Numbered from the stretch's first letter, positions 17,455 to 26,751 are shown. The stretch: DNA of 37,531 nt from an uncultured Pseudomonadota bacterium (GCA_950059285.1 CATLTV010000030.1:1-37531); one strand, 5' to 3'. A program made the numbers and translations. The notes: generated from the letters alone by a model not told the origin.

Positions 17455-19566
17455 CTAATCCCTCCCTCTCATCGCCACAACAGGCTGAATGCGGGTGGCG
17501 ATCAATGCAGGATAGAGCGTGGACAGCAGGCTCACCACAAAGATGACTCCCGCAGCAATCAACACATTGCTCAAGCTCACGTGAGGGTAGAGCCGTGGTC
17601 CTGCAAAAATGAATCGTACGATCTCATTGGCAGCAGGAATGCCCCACACGCCAAGGATCTCGATGATGCCAACGCCAAGCAGTGCACCCGTGAACCCTGC
17701 GCCAAGACCAAGCACGAGCGTCTCGAGCATGAAGAGCACCAGGATAAACCCACGTTGGGCACCGATAGCGCGCATTGTGCCAACCTCTGCCATGCGTTCG
17801 GTGGTCGCCATCACCATCGAGTTATTGATGATCACTAGAGCGACCAAAAAGATAATAAATATAGCCACATAAAGGACGATTTGAATCACAACAATGAGCT
17901 GACCCACAAGACCTGCGGCCTCTTTCCAGTCAACCACCTTTAACTTCAAATCATCCTGTTGAATTTTTTGGTTTATCAACGCTCGTGTGCGCTGAATGTC
18001 GTCAGGGTCTTCGAGAATCACAGCCGCGTTCAGAGCAAGACCCTGTTCAAGCTCTTGCTGGGAGTAGGTCAGGTTCTCTACCTGTTTGATGCGATCCTCT
18101 CGGGCCATCACCTCGACATCCTGGAACTCATCAAATGACTCCTGGCTATCCTGCTCGACAATGGCAATCTCATCGGAGCCACCAAAGAGATCATCCTCGG
18201 CTGAGTCACGAGAGATATCCTCCACACCAATGCTGTCACGTAGCGCTTCAAGCTCGGCACGTTGAGCGCGCGTCATCTTGCCATAAAGCTCTCGAAAGGT
18301 GAGCAAGTCCGAGATGTTAACCACACCAGCAAGATCGGAATCTTCAATGCCCTTGAACTGAAATGTACCCCAGATCTTGACGTTCACCGCCTTGACATAA
18401 CCTCGACGTGTAAAGGACTGCAAAGGCACCACATCACCCACATTCACACGATAGAGCTCAATCATGGGGGCGACCTGCGCGTAAAAGAAGTCGTAACGCG
18501 CATCAAAGTTGCTGTGATCGACATGAAGGAACTTCTGAATCAACTCCTTGATGGAGTCTTTTGCGCTGGCCTCGGAGCCAAGGATGTCGCGAAGTTTCGG
18601 CTCAAGCTGTGCCACCTCAGAAGGATCGAGCTGGAAGGTTACGCGACGATACTGTCGTGAGAGACGTCGTGCTCGAGCTTGCAGAAGCTCATCATCTTCA
18701 AGGCTTCGCCCCTCAAGCTCGATCTCACGCTTGATACGATCGAGCTCACGCGCGACACGATGCTTGAGGAAGCGTTCATGAGTACGCTTACTGATGAGCA
18801 CGCCACGCTGACCAGGAGGAATCATCTCACCCTTGACGACTTCAAACCTGTCAAAGTGTTGCTTGAACGCCTGTGGGTCAGTGCCAAGAATGCGCATGAA
18901 GAAGCGCCGACCATTGTTTGCAAGTGGGGCGATTTTAGTGTCGAGGAAGAGCAGGCGTTCCTGTGAGTTTTGCGTAAAGTCTTGCCAGAACGCATCTTTT
19001 TGCACCTCCTCAAGGGCGGCGCGCTCTTTATCCAACCTGTTTAAATCATTGGATATTTTCTCTTTATCCGCATACTCCTCCAGAAGAGAACCTGCAATTT
19101 CACGCACTTGACCCGAGAGAGAGGCGACGGTTTGAGCATCGTTGTTTGAGGCCGCGTCACGGAGTTGTCGCAGCACCTCATCGATATCGTTTCCGCTGGA
19201 GCCAGTGGAGACGGTCAAGCCCATCGGTACAACAGCCTGCACATTGGGGACCTCTTCGAGGCTCGATTTAATTCGCGAAAAGTCTTCGATCTCGCCAATT
19301 TCTGGGAGACTGGCTGTGAGGCCGCCAAACAAGGCGAGCTCGTCTTTACCCTGGCTGGAGTAAACTTGAAGTTGACCTGTGAGAGAGCTTGTCACGACCT
19401 TTTGCATGGACGACTCGACGCTATCGAGCAGAGCCGTCCCCACGACAAGCAGCATGGTACCAAAGACCATGATGGAGGCGACGATCGAGCTTTTCACCTT
19501 GTTGCTCATGATATTACGCATGGCAATCAATGAAATCATGCGTAGTGAGGACTGGGTCTGGCTCAT
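17455..19566 (-). CDS. FtsX-type ABC transporter permease with long coiled-coil periplasmic insert (703 aa)
   Basis: The protein has the FtsX/LolE topology: an N-terminal membrane helix (about 28-50), a very large periplasmic region (about 50-560) and three C-terminal helices. The FtsX segment ATTERMAEVGTMRAIGAQRG lies between the first two of those. Typical members are ~400 aa; the extra ~300 residues include Arg/Glu/Leu-rich stretches of coiled-coil character (about 190-300 and 430-520). It overlaps the ATPase gene by four bases (ATGA) and is the first permease of a two-permease exporter, as in LolCDE where LolC and LolE differ. Confidence 0.92.
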   Translation of the reverse strand: MSQTQSSLRMISLIAMRNIMSNKVKSSIVASIMVFGTMLLVVGTALLDSVESSMQKVVTSSLTGQLQVYSSQGKDELALFGGLTASLPEIGEIEDFSRIKSSLEEVPNVQAVVPMGLTVSTGSSGNDIDEVLRQLRDAASNNDAQTVASLSGQVREIAGSLLEEYADKEKISNDLNRLDKERAALEEVQKDAFWQDFTQNSQERLLFLDTKIAPLANNGRRFFMRILGTDPQAFKQHFDRFEVVKGEMIPPGQRGVLISKRTHERFLKHRVARELDRIKREIELEGRSLEDDELLQARARRLSRQYRRVTFQLDPSEVAQLEPKLRDILGSEASAKDSIKELIQKFLHVDHSNFDARYDFFYAQVAPMIELYRVNVGDVVPLQSFTRRGYVKAVNVKIWGTFQFKGIEDSDLAGVVNISDLLTFRELYGKMTRAQRAELEALRDSIGVEDISRDSAEDDLFGGSDEIAIVEQDSQESFDEFQDVEVMAREDRIKQVENLTYSQQELEQGLALNAAVILEDPDDIQRTRALINQKIQQDDLKLKVVDWKEAAGLVGQLIVVIQIVLYVAIFIIFLVALVIINNSMVMATTERMAEVGTMRAIGAQRGFILVLFMLETLVLGLGAGFTGALLGVGIIEILGVWGIPAANEIVRFIFAGPRLYPHVSLSNVLIAAGVIFVVSLLSTLYPALIATRIQPVVAMRGRD

Positions 19567-20318
19567 GAGCCTACCTCCCCACGACCATCAGTAGCTTCCA
19601 CGACACCTTCAATGCCGTCGTTATCAAGCACAATCTCACCATCCACAAGACGTATCACCCTGGAGGCCTGACGCATGACCTTGGGGTCATGTGTGGAGAA
19701 GATAAAGGTTGTTTTCTGTGTGGCATTGAGTTCTTTCATCAACTCAATGATCGTATTTCCTGTCACGCTGTCGAGGTTTGCGGTGGGCTCATCTGCAAGC
19801 ACGAGGGCAGGGTTTGTGACGAGCGCTCGCGCGATGGCAACACGTTGGCGCTGTCCTCCTGAAAGCTCGTTGGGGCGCTGCCTTAGCTGGTCACTCAAGC
19901 CAACACGCGCGATGATCTCCTTGACACGAACAGCACGTTCAGAGGCGCCAAGCTCACCTTGCAATAACAAGGGAAGCTCGACGTTTTGAAAAACGTCGAG
20001 CACAGGAACAAGGTTAAAGCTCTGAAAAATAAAACCAATCTTCATCAAGCGCAGGTGCGTAAGCTCCTTATCGCTGAGGTTGGTTGTCGACTGACCTGCG
20101 ATCTGCACATCGCCCGAGGAGGGGACATCCACACACCCAATGAGGTTGAGCACGGTGGTCTTACCACTGCCTGAAGGCCCTGCGATGGTCGTGAATTCGC
20201 CTCTGGAAATATTGAGGTCAATGCCTCGTAGCGCCTGAACTTTGAGCTTCCCAAGTGGGTACTCCTTGATGACCTGACTCATCTTGACGATGAGGTCCTC
20301 GGAACCTGAATCACGCAT
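19563..20318 (-). CDS. ABC transporter ATP-binding protein (LolD/MacB type)
   Basis: The 251-aa ATPase has Walker A GPSGSGKT (47-54), Q-loop FQSFNLVPVL (about 98-107), signature LSGGQ (152-156), Walker B LVLADEP (172-178) and the switch His in FSTHDP. The sequence around the signature matches the LolD/MacB/FtsE clade that drives FtsX-fold permeases. ATG 20318 has AGGAGAG five bases upstream. It is the first gene of the operon, translationally coupled to the 703-aa permease. The C-terminal ~25 residues are an acidic extension. Confidence 0.96.
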   Translation of the reverse strand: MRDSGSEDLIVKMSQVIKEYPLGKLKVQALRGIDLNISRGEFTTIAGPSGSGKTTVLNLIGCVDVPSSGDVQIAGQSTTNLSDKELTHLRLMKIGFIFQSFNLVPVLDVFQNVELPLLLQGELGASERAVRVKEIIARVGLSDQLRQRPNELSGGQRQRVAIARALVTNPALVLADEPTANLDSVTGNTIIELMKELNATQKTTFIFSTHDPKVMRQASRVIRLVDGEIVLDNDGIEGVVEATDGRGEVGS

Positions 20319-20410
20319 TTACTCTCCTCTTTCACGATAACAGGGGTCTTGCATCATGTACTCAAGGTAGATTGAGCACGAGCATGGCAAGGTGCAAGGA
20401 AATTAGCAGA

Positions 20411-20426
20411 TGTTTCATGTGAAACA
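20411..20426. promoter_or_regulatory. parS-like ParB-binding site (one-base variant)
   Basis: TGTTTCATGTGAAACA differs from the parS consensus TGTTTCACGTGAAACA by one central base. It lies in the intergenic region between the exporter ATPase gene and the DUF2252 gene. Read as protein it gives the MFHVKH string often seen where parS falls in an open frame. Confidence 0.7.
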
Positions 20427-20555
20427 TTCGCATGACATCTTGGAAACATCACCGCAAACACTCTTTAAGTGGGCTTGCCGTGCCCTACATTCGCAGGCAC
20501 AAAGGCGGCAAGATGACAGTCAAAGCAATGCTCTCACGTTGGAAGATAGCTCAAC

Positions 20556-22103
20556 ATGTACCACAAGCACACCCTTACTCCACTCATACCACTGCTCCTA
20601 TTTTCTGGATGTATGCGTGAACCTCAGCCCCCCATGAGCGATGAGTTGTTTGGAGAACCCGTCGAGATTGAACAGGGTAGGGGAGAGCGCGCCAGGTGGT
20701 GTCGTGAGCAGATTATTCAAGACAACCGCGACCTGTTTGAGCGGGAGCCCGCGTTGACGCGAGGAAAGCTACGCAAGATGGCCTCCTCACCTTACGCTTA
20801 CTTCAGGGGCACAGCGAGCCTCTACTGGCAAGATATGCTCACACCAGGTGAGCACAGAATGCCCACACAGTTTGCCAACGCAGACACATCACACATCTTG
20901 CTTGTGGGCGATGCTCACCCAGAAAACATTGGCACATTCAAGGATGCTGATGGCGTTTTCCACACCACATTCAATGACTTTGATGCTGCAACATACGGAC
21001 CTTATCATATTGAATTAAGGCGACTTTTACTCGGAATGTCGATCTTTTTTGAACACGCAGGTTCTTCAGAGGAAGAGGTCAGCGAGCTCACCAGAGCTGG
21101 TGTGACAGCGTATATTCACACAATCCACAACACATCCACATCATTTGCAGAGTTCACCTCGAACACACGTCAACCTCGAGTGATTCAAGATTTGCTACGT
21201 CGTGCCCAACGCGATGGAGACATCAAGGAAGAGCTACAGGAGTATGCTCCACTACATAAAGAACAGCAGAACAGACAGATGTTCATCGGGGAGCTTGAGC
21301 CTCGGGATGAACGCTTTGATCTCTTTCGTGACACGTTAAGAGAGCTCCCCACACAGACCTACGCCGAACTTGAAGACGCGCTCATTGAGTACACCTCAAC
21401 GACCCTTCACCCAGACACTCATGGGACTTTTTTTACCATGAAAGGCGCATCACAAAGGCTTGGTGCAGGGGTGAGCAGTTATCCCGTGAAACGCTACTAC
21501 GTGCTGATAGAGGGAGACACCACTGAACCTGAAGATGACATCCTCCTTGAGTTCAAGGAGACTCTGCTCCCCCCTCAGAGCCTCGCCAAAATCAACACGC
21601 TCAATCCACCACAATACCCAAGCAGCGCAGCACGTGTGGTGAGTGCCCAACGCGCGTTACAGTCCAATAACACGCTAGATCCGCTGCTTGGACATGCGAC
21701 CACGAGCTCTGCCACGCGCTCCTGGAAGGTGAGGACACGCACCAAATATCAGAAGGGAATCGACCGTGAACGCTTCGCTGAAAAGCGTGCAGAAGGTGAG
21801 TGGACACATCAGGACATGATTGAATTTGCGCAGTTTGCAGGTCAGCTGCTGGCACATACGCACATCCAGGCACCAAGCCTGTCACCACGCTCTTTTCAGG
21901 ACGCATTGATACAGCTGACACACGAAAAGCAAGACAAATTCATCGATGAAAACATTTTATTTATAGAGACTTACAGCAACACACAAAAACAAGACTATGA
22001 ACGCTTCAGGGCGTTGCTCAGCATCCATGGGGATGATCTGGGCTATCGCATCCAGTCGAGTTCACCAAGGTCCTTTGGACCACGTTCAGGAGGGGCCTTA
22101 TGA
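20556..22103 (+). CDS. DUF2252-family lipoprotein
   Basis: The 515-aa protein starts with a lipoprotein signal ending in LLLFSGC (Cys19). DUF2252 hallmarks are present: an early YAYFRG segment (80-85), GDAHPEN at 118-124 and NDFDAATYGP at about 140-149. The last two resemble the catalytic loop and metal-binding Asp of aminoglycoside-phosphotransferase-like kinases. A strand pair RYYVLIEG (313-320) with Lys334 in EFKET resembles a kinase N-lobe, but it comes after the catalytic loop. Most DUF2252 proteins I know of lack an export signal, so this periplasmic or outer-membrane location is unusual. Its stop overlaps the porin start (ATGA), so the two are coupled. Confidence 0.88.
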   Translation: MYHKHTLTPLIPLLLFSGCMREPQPPMSDELFGEPVEIEQGRGERARWCREQIIQDNRDLFEREPALTRGKLRKMASSPYAYFRGTASLYWQDMLTPGEHRMPTQFANADTSHILLVGDAHPENIGTFKDADGVFHTTFNDFDAATYGPYHIELRRLLLGMSIFFEHAGSSEEEVSELTRAGVTAYIHTIHNTSTSFAEFTSNTRQPRVIQDLLRRAQRDGDIKEELQEYAPLHKEQQNRQMFIGELEPRDERFDLFRDTLRELPTQTYAELEDALIEYTSTTLHPDTHGTFFTMKGASQRLGAGVSSYPVKRYYVLIEGDTTEPEDDILLEFKETLLPPQSLAKINTLNPPQYPSSAARVVSAQRALQSNNTLDPLLGHATTSSATRSWKVRTRTKYQKGIDRERFAEKRAEGEWTHQDMIEFAQFAGQLLAHTHIQAPSLSPRSFQDALIQLTHEKQDKFIDENILFIETYSNTQKQDYERFRALLSIHGDDLGYRIQSSSPRSFGPRSGGAL

Positions 22104-23254
22104 GGATCAAAGAACTATCACTACTGGGGGCGGTGTACATGGTGCTCTGTAGCACTGTGGCACAAGCTCAGGAGGCAGAGCAGGGGAGTGAAGTCACAGA
22201 AGAGGCGCTCGCCAGCAAATCAGAGTTTCAGCTCCAGGCCTTTGGACAGTTGTTCACAAACTATGGACATTACACAAGTGAGGCCGAGAGTTTTCAGGCC
22301 TTTGAACTTGAGCGTGCAGAGCTTGGGCTTGGTTTTCTGTACAAGGAACGCCATGGTTTTGTGGTCAACACCGAGGCGATTCGTTCGGCAGGCCCACGAA
22401 GCACCTTTGGCATTGATAATAACTCGCTGGTATTACGCATCAAACATGCGTTCTTTTCGAGCACTCCAGAGCTCCCCATTCCCGGTGAGTTGACCGTTCA
22501 AGCGGGTATGATTCCTGATATCTGGGTGCAAACGGTGGAGCAGAGCTATGACCTGCGTGGCATTGCGCCTGTGGGTGCGGAGTATGTGGGGTTTTATCAA
22601 TCCTCGGATCTTGGCGCGTCGTTGTCCTACAAGGTTCTTGATGAGCGTGTGTGGTTACGTGTCGTGATCAACAATGGGGAAGGGCGCAACCAGGTTGAGC
22701 TAAACAATGGTAAAAACACAACATTATCAGCAAGTTTCAAGCAACCCATGGGTAAGCTCAGGGGGCATCCACTCAAGGTGGGGGGGCATCTCAGTTATCG
22801 GGATGGCTCCGAGGGAGTCAGCAGCATCGCATCCCACCGCACATCTGCCGCGCTGACCGTGGAGCACCCCGCGCTGTTTCTTGGGGGAGAAATTACACGC
22901 GCTCGCGGCTACGCACAGCGAGGTGATTTGCGCGCACAACAGATTGGGTTCTGGGTCAACACAACGCCGTATAAACAGTGGTTAGGGTTGTATTTACGTG
23001 CGCAACAGCTCACTCCCGACACGAGCAATGCTTCCTCACATCAGAGGGCGTTCTTCTCGGGGTTATACCTCGATCTCATCCCTGCTCAGGATGCGCCTCG
23101 TAGCGTGCTTGGCTTTCCTCGTTTGAGGACGTATCTGGGCTATTATTATCAATCCTCAGATGCAGATGCTGCGACCATTACAGGAGCAGCAGACACATCC
23201 ACACAACATGCTGTCATGCTTACATTATCAGCAAGAGGAAGCGGTATTTTGTGA
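22100..23254 (+). CDS. OprP/OprO-like outer-membrane porin
   Basis: A signal peptide (cleavage near ...STVAQAQEA, residue ~24) precedes a 360-residue beta-rich domain. It opens QLQAFGQLFTNY and continues with alternating amphipathic strands such as FELERAELGLGFLYK and SDLGASLSYKVLDERVWLRVVINNGEG (in parts), as in phosphate-selective porins. The last residue is not the usual Phe; it ends GSGIL. Translation is coupled to the DUF2252 lipoprotein. The stop codon lies inside a long hairpin. Substrate unknown; anion or phosphate passage is the family default. Confidence 0.8.
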   Translation: MRIKELSLLGAVYMVLCSTVAQAQEAEQGSEVTEEALASKSEFQLQAFGQLFTNYGHYTSEAESFQAFELERAELGLGFLYKERHGFVVNTEAIRSAGPRSTFGIDNNSLVLRIKHAFFSSTPELPIPGELTVQAGMIPDIWVQTVEQSYDLRGIAPVGAEYVGFYQSSDLGASLSYKVLDERVWLRVVINNGEGRNQVELNNGKNTTLSASFKQPMGKLRGHPLKVGGHLSYRDGSEGVSSIASHRTSAALTVEHPALFLGGEITRARGYAQRGDLRAQQIGFWVNTTPYKQWLGLYLRAQQLTPDTSNASSHQRAFFSGLYLDLIPAQDAPRSVLGFPRLRTYLGYYYQSSDADAATITGAADTSTQHAVMLTLSARGSGIL

Positions 23255-23298
23255 TGATTTCACACGTGAAATCATCACAAAATACCGCTTCTCCTCTT
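23233..23298. terminator. Long hairpin containing the porin stop codon
   Basis: A perfect 25-bp stem (23239-23263 with 23266-23290, 2-base spacer) is extended by six more pairs (23233-23238 with 23293-23298) after a 2-base bulge. It spans the porin stop and lies 38 bases before the next rightward gene, so it probably separates the two transcripts or stabilises the porin mRNA. Confidence 0.75.
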
Positions 23299-23335
23299 CA
23301 ACCATTCATTCACACTCAAGAGACACGAGATAACC

Positions 23336-24469
23336 ATGATGAAACATATCGATCTTCAAAAACTCCGCAGCGCTCTTATTGTCCTGACACTCCTTGGCTC
23401 CGCATGCTCTGGCGCGACCACAGAACCAGAGAACAACAAGACCTCAGAGGTGAACAATGCCACACCCGAGGATGACATGGGGAGCATGGTTGACGAGGAC
23501 ATGATGACCACAACACCACAGGACTACTCCGGGTTAGTGCTCAATGAGGTTGTGGCCGCAGGCGATCCTGCTGACTGGGTTGAGCTTGTAAACGCCTCGG
23601 ACACAGCGATTGATCTCTCTGGGTGCACATATACAGATGATGCAACCTCGCCAGACAAGGCCACATTTGCCGCAGGGACGACCATTGAAGCCAGGGGCAG
23701 GCTCGTGGTGGAGATCTCCGATGAAACGGCTGGGTTCAAGCTTGGAGGAGAGGAGGAGTTTGTAATTTTTTCCCCAACAGGAGAGGAGCTTGTAAGCACA
23801 TCATGGCTTGAGGGAGAATCCCCCGCAGGAGGTTCATACGCGCGTCTTCCTGACATCACAGGAGAGTTTCAAAGCACAGGAGAGGCGACACGAGGTGAGG
23901 TCAACAAATCGTCTGATTTGCCGATTGACGTGTGTGGTGATGGAGTCATTGATCTGGAGGCTAATGAAGCATGTGATGGCGCAGAGTTAGGAGACGCGAC
24001 ATGCGAGGCGATGGGTTTCACGGGCGGCACATTATCCTGCAAGGACGACTGCACACTGGACACAGCAATGTGTGAGACAGCGGCAGAAGTAGCCATCGTC
24101 ATCAATGAGGTGACCTCGGCAGGCGATGATCAGATTGAACTCTACAACGCTGGGGATTCAGCGCTTGATTTGAGTATGTGGTTTGTTGCTGACAGCAATT
24201 ATCCTGCTGAAGTGGACAGTCGTTATATCTTTGCCGATGGCACCATGATTGGCGCAGGTGAATTTCTGGTGCTCACCAAGGATGTTGAGCATACCTTTGG
24301 CGTGGGAAAGGATGACACCATCACATTGTATGATGCATCGGGTGCGGCCATGGACCAGGTGAGTATTCCAACTGATGCTGCCGAGGTGTCGTACTGTCGT
24401 CAGCAAGATGGCACGGACAGTTGGGCAAGTTGTGATGAGGCGACATTTGGCGAAAGCAACGCGCAATAG
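23336..24469 (+). CDS. Lipoprotein with two lamin-tail domains and a Cys-rich module
   Basis: The 377-aa lipoprotein (lipobox LLGSAC, Cys24) has an acidic/Thr linker to residue ~63. A first lamin-tail domain follows (VLNEVVAAGDPADWVELVN..., about 66-170). A central CGDGVIDLEANEACDG...C...C...DDC...C module (about 195-245) resembles the Cys-rich DUF4215 repeats of myxobacteria. A second lamin-tail domain (IVINEVTSAGDDQIELYN..., about 253-365) ends the protein. Such proteins are surface-exposed in related bacteria, role unknown. ATG 23336 is followed by a second in-frame ATG; GAGA just upstream suits either. Confidence 0.85.
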   Translation: MMKHIDLQKLRSALIVLTLLGSACSGATTEPENNKTSEVNNATPEDDMGSMVDEDMMTTTPQDYSGLVLNEVVAAGDPADWVELVNASDTAIDLSGCTYTDDATSPDKATFAAGTTIEARGRLVVEISDETAGFKLGGEEEFVIFSPTGEELVSTSWLEGESPAGGSYARLPDITGEFQSTGEATRGEVNKSSDLPIDVCGDGVIDLEANEACDGAELGDATCEAMGFTGGTLSCKDDCTLDTAMCETAAEVAIVINEVTSAGDDQIELYNAGDSALDLSMWFVADSNYPAEVDSRYIFADGTMIGAGEFLVLTKDVEHTFGVGKDDTITLYDASGAAMDQVSIPTDAAEVSYCRQQDGTDSWASCDEATFGESNAQ

Positions 24470-24495
24470 TAACGACGATGCGTAGTCGTGATCGA

Positions 24496-24529
24496 AGGGG
24501 GGCAAGGGGGGAAATGAAATGGCCCCCCT
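24496..24529. terminator. G/C-rich hairpin between convergent genes
   Basis: AGGGGGGC (24496-24503) pairs with GCCCCCCT (24522-24529), and a second G6 run (24506-24511) offers an alternative fold. It lies between the convergent lamin-tail and TPR lipoprotein genes and is a candidate terminator; there is no T tract. Confidence 0.45.
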
Positions 24530-24552
24530 CCCATACGCTATGAATTCACGCG

Positions 24553-25842
24553 CTAGATCTTGGTCTTTTTGGCATCCGCTTCAAGTTCATCTCGAGCAGA
24601 GTCGAGCGCCTCATCGATCACATCCTTCGCCATCAAGGAAGGGTTCCAGAGGTCATCAAGAGGACGGCCCTGAATCACAAGACGCTCTGCACGTCGTTGT
24701 GTAAAGGGGTCATCAAGGTAAGACTTGAGGCGTTGCAAGTGCACATCCGATGCGTTTGCCCACTCACTGTCTGAAGGGGACTTTGCAAGTCGCTTGGACA
24801 GCGAGAGGTTCTTTTCATAGACCTGAATTGCGCGCACCATGAGGGGGCGAAGCTGCTTTCTGAGCTCTTCAAAGTAGAGTGAGATTTGCTCATCAGTAAG
24901 AGATTCAGGGATTTCTGCCGAGAGGATGTCCAGATAGAAGTCCTCGTAGAGACGACCGATCATATAACCTGCTGCGACAGACCATTGAGGGTGATGAACA
25001 CGCAGGGCCTGAATGTAAGCGGACTGCGCCTTTAAAAAGAGGTTAGCCTTGGTTTCGAGGTCTTCTCCCATCTTCTCGGTGGGCAAGACGAGCGCGATTT
25101 GCAGCACCTGGAGGTGGAGCGCGCGGCCCATACCAAACTGAGCCTGCACAATGTATTCGGCGCTGTCGTTGAGCCTCTGGCTGATGTCAGCTTCTCGGTT
25201 AAGCTGCAAGAGGATGCGGAAACCATCTTCAGCCTCGTTGTACTGGCCAAGTTCAAGCAGCGCCATACTACGCCTTGCATGACCTTCAATACGGTCAAAG
25301 TGTTCAACATCTGAGCGGAGCATCACCTCGGTCATCAGGTCGACGATTTCTTTGTTTTTTCCGAGCTTTTCGTAGACATTGGCGAGCCTGAAGTAGGCGT
25401 CCTTGGCATCAGATTTGTCGGGAGAGGTCTCGATGATTCGGAGGTAGTTTTGAGCCGCAGTATCCCAGCGCTCAAGCTTTTCATTGGCAAGTCCGCCGTT
25501 AAAGAGGGACGGCACATAGAAGCGTGATTCAGGGAAGTATTTAATGATGACCGCATAGTGGGAGAGGGCATCCTCGTAACGTCGCGCAGCATAGGCGGTG
25601 TATGCCTTCTGAAACACCTCATCTGCATTGACAGAGAGCCCCTCTTTACCATCGGGTCCCACGGTCACGAGCATGGGATCAAGATCGATGTGTTGTGAGG
25701 GCTGATTGGAGTCACTCAAGCCATCGAGGCCATCGTTTTTCGATGATGTTGTTTTACAGGCAAGAATCTGGCTGGAGAATAGAAGCGAAGTGAGGAGCAG
25801 GGCAGGGGTAAGTTTTTTACGCGAACGGTTAATCGTGAACAT
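24553..25842 (-). CDS. Tetratricopeptide-repeat lipoprotein
   Basis: The 429-aa protein has a lipoprotein signal ending SSQILAC (Cys29) and a Ser/Asp linker. TPR units follow: KAYTAYAARRYEDALSHYAVIIKYFP, then SLFNGGLANEKLERWDTAAQNYLRII, AYFRLANVYEKLGKNKEIVDLM and MALLELGQYNEAEDGFRILLQL (key residues quoted in pieces: ARRYEDALSHY, EKLERWDTAAQNY, LGQYNEAEDGF). The C-terminal half is helical without clear repeats. ATG 25842 has GGAG nine bases upstream. Outer-membrane TPR lipoproteins (BamD-, GltE-like) act as assembly scaffolds; the specific role here is unknown. Confidence 0.88.
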   Translation of the reverse strand: MFTINRSRKKLTPALLLTSLLFSSQILACKTTSSKNDGLDGLSDSNQPSQHIDLDPMLVTVGPDGKEGLSVNADEVFQKAYTAYAARRYEDALSHYAVIIKYFPESRFYVPSLFNGGLANEKLERWDTAAQNYLRIIETSPDKSDAKDAYFRLANVYEKLGKNKEIVDLMTEVMLRSDVEHFDRIEGHARRSMALLELGQYNEAEDGFRILLQLNREADISQRLNDSAEYIVQAQFGMGRALHLQVLQIALVLPTEKMGEDLETKANLFLKAQSAYIQALRVHHPQWSVAAGYMIGRLYEDFYLDILSAEIPESLTDEQISLYFEELRKQLRPLMVRAIQVYEKNLSLSKRLAKSPSDSEWANASDVHLQRLKSYLDDPFTQRRAERLVIQGRPLDDLWNPSLMAKDVIDEALDSARDELEADAKKTKI

Positions 25843-26082
25843 CCTTGTTTATCTCCTTCATCAACCAGATAGCCATTGGGGGGTGTTGATGTGCTGGACC
25901 ACACCACACGTTGGAACACAACGTTCTTTCAAGTTTGACATCGACACAAGATATAAAGTTCCTCAACAGTCAAACATTTCATCTCGCTGTTCTTACTGGA
26001 GCTTGCTATAAGCATAGTTCTCGCATCATAAAACGGTCTTTTTTACACGTAAAGAAACACTCCAAAGTAGGGGCTAAAGCAT

Positions 26083-26514
26083 ATGCTTAAACTCAAAAAT
26101 CTCGTTGCAATAACAATCACATGCACACTCATTTCAGCGTGCGACAAAAACTCAAGTGTACCCGCAGAAGAGCCTACCGAACCAATAAGCGCGGCACAGG
26201 AAACTGAACAGGCCAGCGAGCCTGCGGAAGAAGCTCCAGTTGAAGCAGAGCCAGAAGAAGAGAAGGAGGAGCAGACTCAACTTCCCGAGGCCACAGCAGA
26301 GGAACTTGAGCGCCTCAAGGAGACCTGCGCCAAGCTTGAGCAACCCACACAGGATGCCTGCAAAGTGTTGCATATGCGTGTGATGACAAAGGAGCAGGAC
26401 GCCATCAAGGATATGCACCTTGTCTTTGAAGGTACACGCGTTGTTCAAAACATGGTGTACCTTGAAGAAGCTGTCGCCAAGACCATTGAGAGCAAATACG
26501 GCTCAGAGCAATAG
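26083..26514 (+). CDS. Small Glu/Pro-rich lipoprotein (143 aa)
   Basis: A lipoprotein signal ends at TLISAC (Cys20). A highly acidic Glu/Pro/Ala linker runs to about residue 75, followed by a helical C-terminal domain of ~65 residues with two Cys (C in KETCAKL and QDACKVL) and no family I recognise. AGGGG lies nine bases before ATG 26083. It is a single gene that converges on the small leftward ORF at 26519. Confidence 0.75.
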   Translation: MLKLKNLVAITITCTLISACDKNSSVPAEEPTEPISAAQETEQASEPAEEAPVEAEPEEEKEEQTQLPEATAEELERLKETCAKLEQPTQDACKVLHMRVMTKEQDAIKDMHLVFEGTRVVQNMVYLEEAVAKTIESKYGSEQ

Positions 26515-26518
26515 AATA

Positions 26519-26731
26519 CTACTGAGGTTGTATCGTAACAGCCTGAAGGAGCACATCCTCGTCTTGAGCATCGAGGATGTGCTCAAGCAACACCTCAAGT
26601 TGCTGTATGGTACATGACGCAAGAAGCTCTTCACGCGTTGGAGATGGCCCGAACTTCAAGGTCATTAACTTCATGGAAGTCTCAACCATCGTCTCTTTTG
26701 CGACCTTTTCTTCGACCAGCTCTTTCTCCAT
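26519..26731 (-). pseudogene. Probable C-terminal remnant of an Rpn/PD-(D/E)XK-type protein (DUF4351-like)
   Basis: A 70-codon ORF from ATG 26731 encodes a helical peptide with the pattern LKFGPSPTREELLAS...QQLEVLLEHILDAQDED. This resembles the C-terminal DUF4351 tail of Rpn-family recombination-promoting nucleases/putative transposases ('FG.L......I..A...QLE.WL..ILDA'). The catalytic domain is absent; the DNA directly upstream holds the polA terminator. The ribosome site is weak. Either a decayed fragment of a mobile-type gene or a short independent gene. Confidence 0.45.
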
Positions 26732-26751
26732 CACGCTCTAATATCACGACA

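Noticed and set aside
20410-20637. 75-codon ORF starting MFHVKHSHD before the DUF2252 gene
   Set aside because: Overlaps the DUF2252 start in another frame; the beginning is the parS-like site, with no ribosome site.
23256-23273. TTTCAC-AC-GTGAAA resembling a third parS
   Set aside because: Two extra bases separate the half-sites and the flanks do not match; it is the tip of the 25-bp hairpin.
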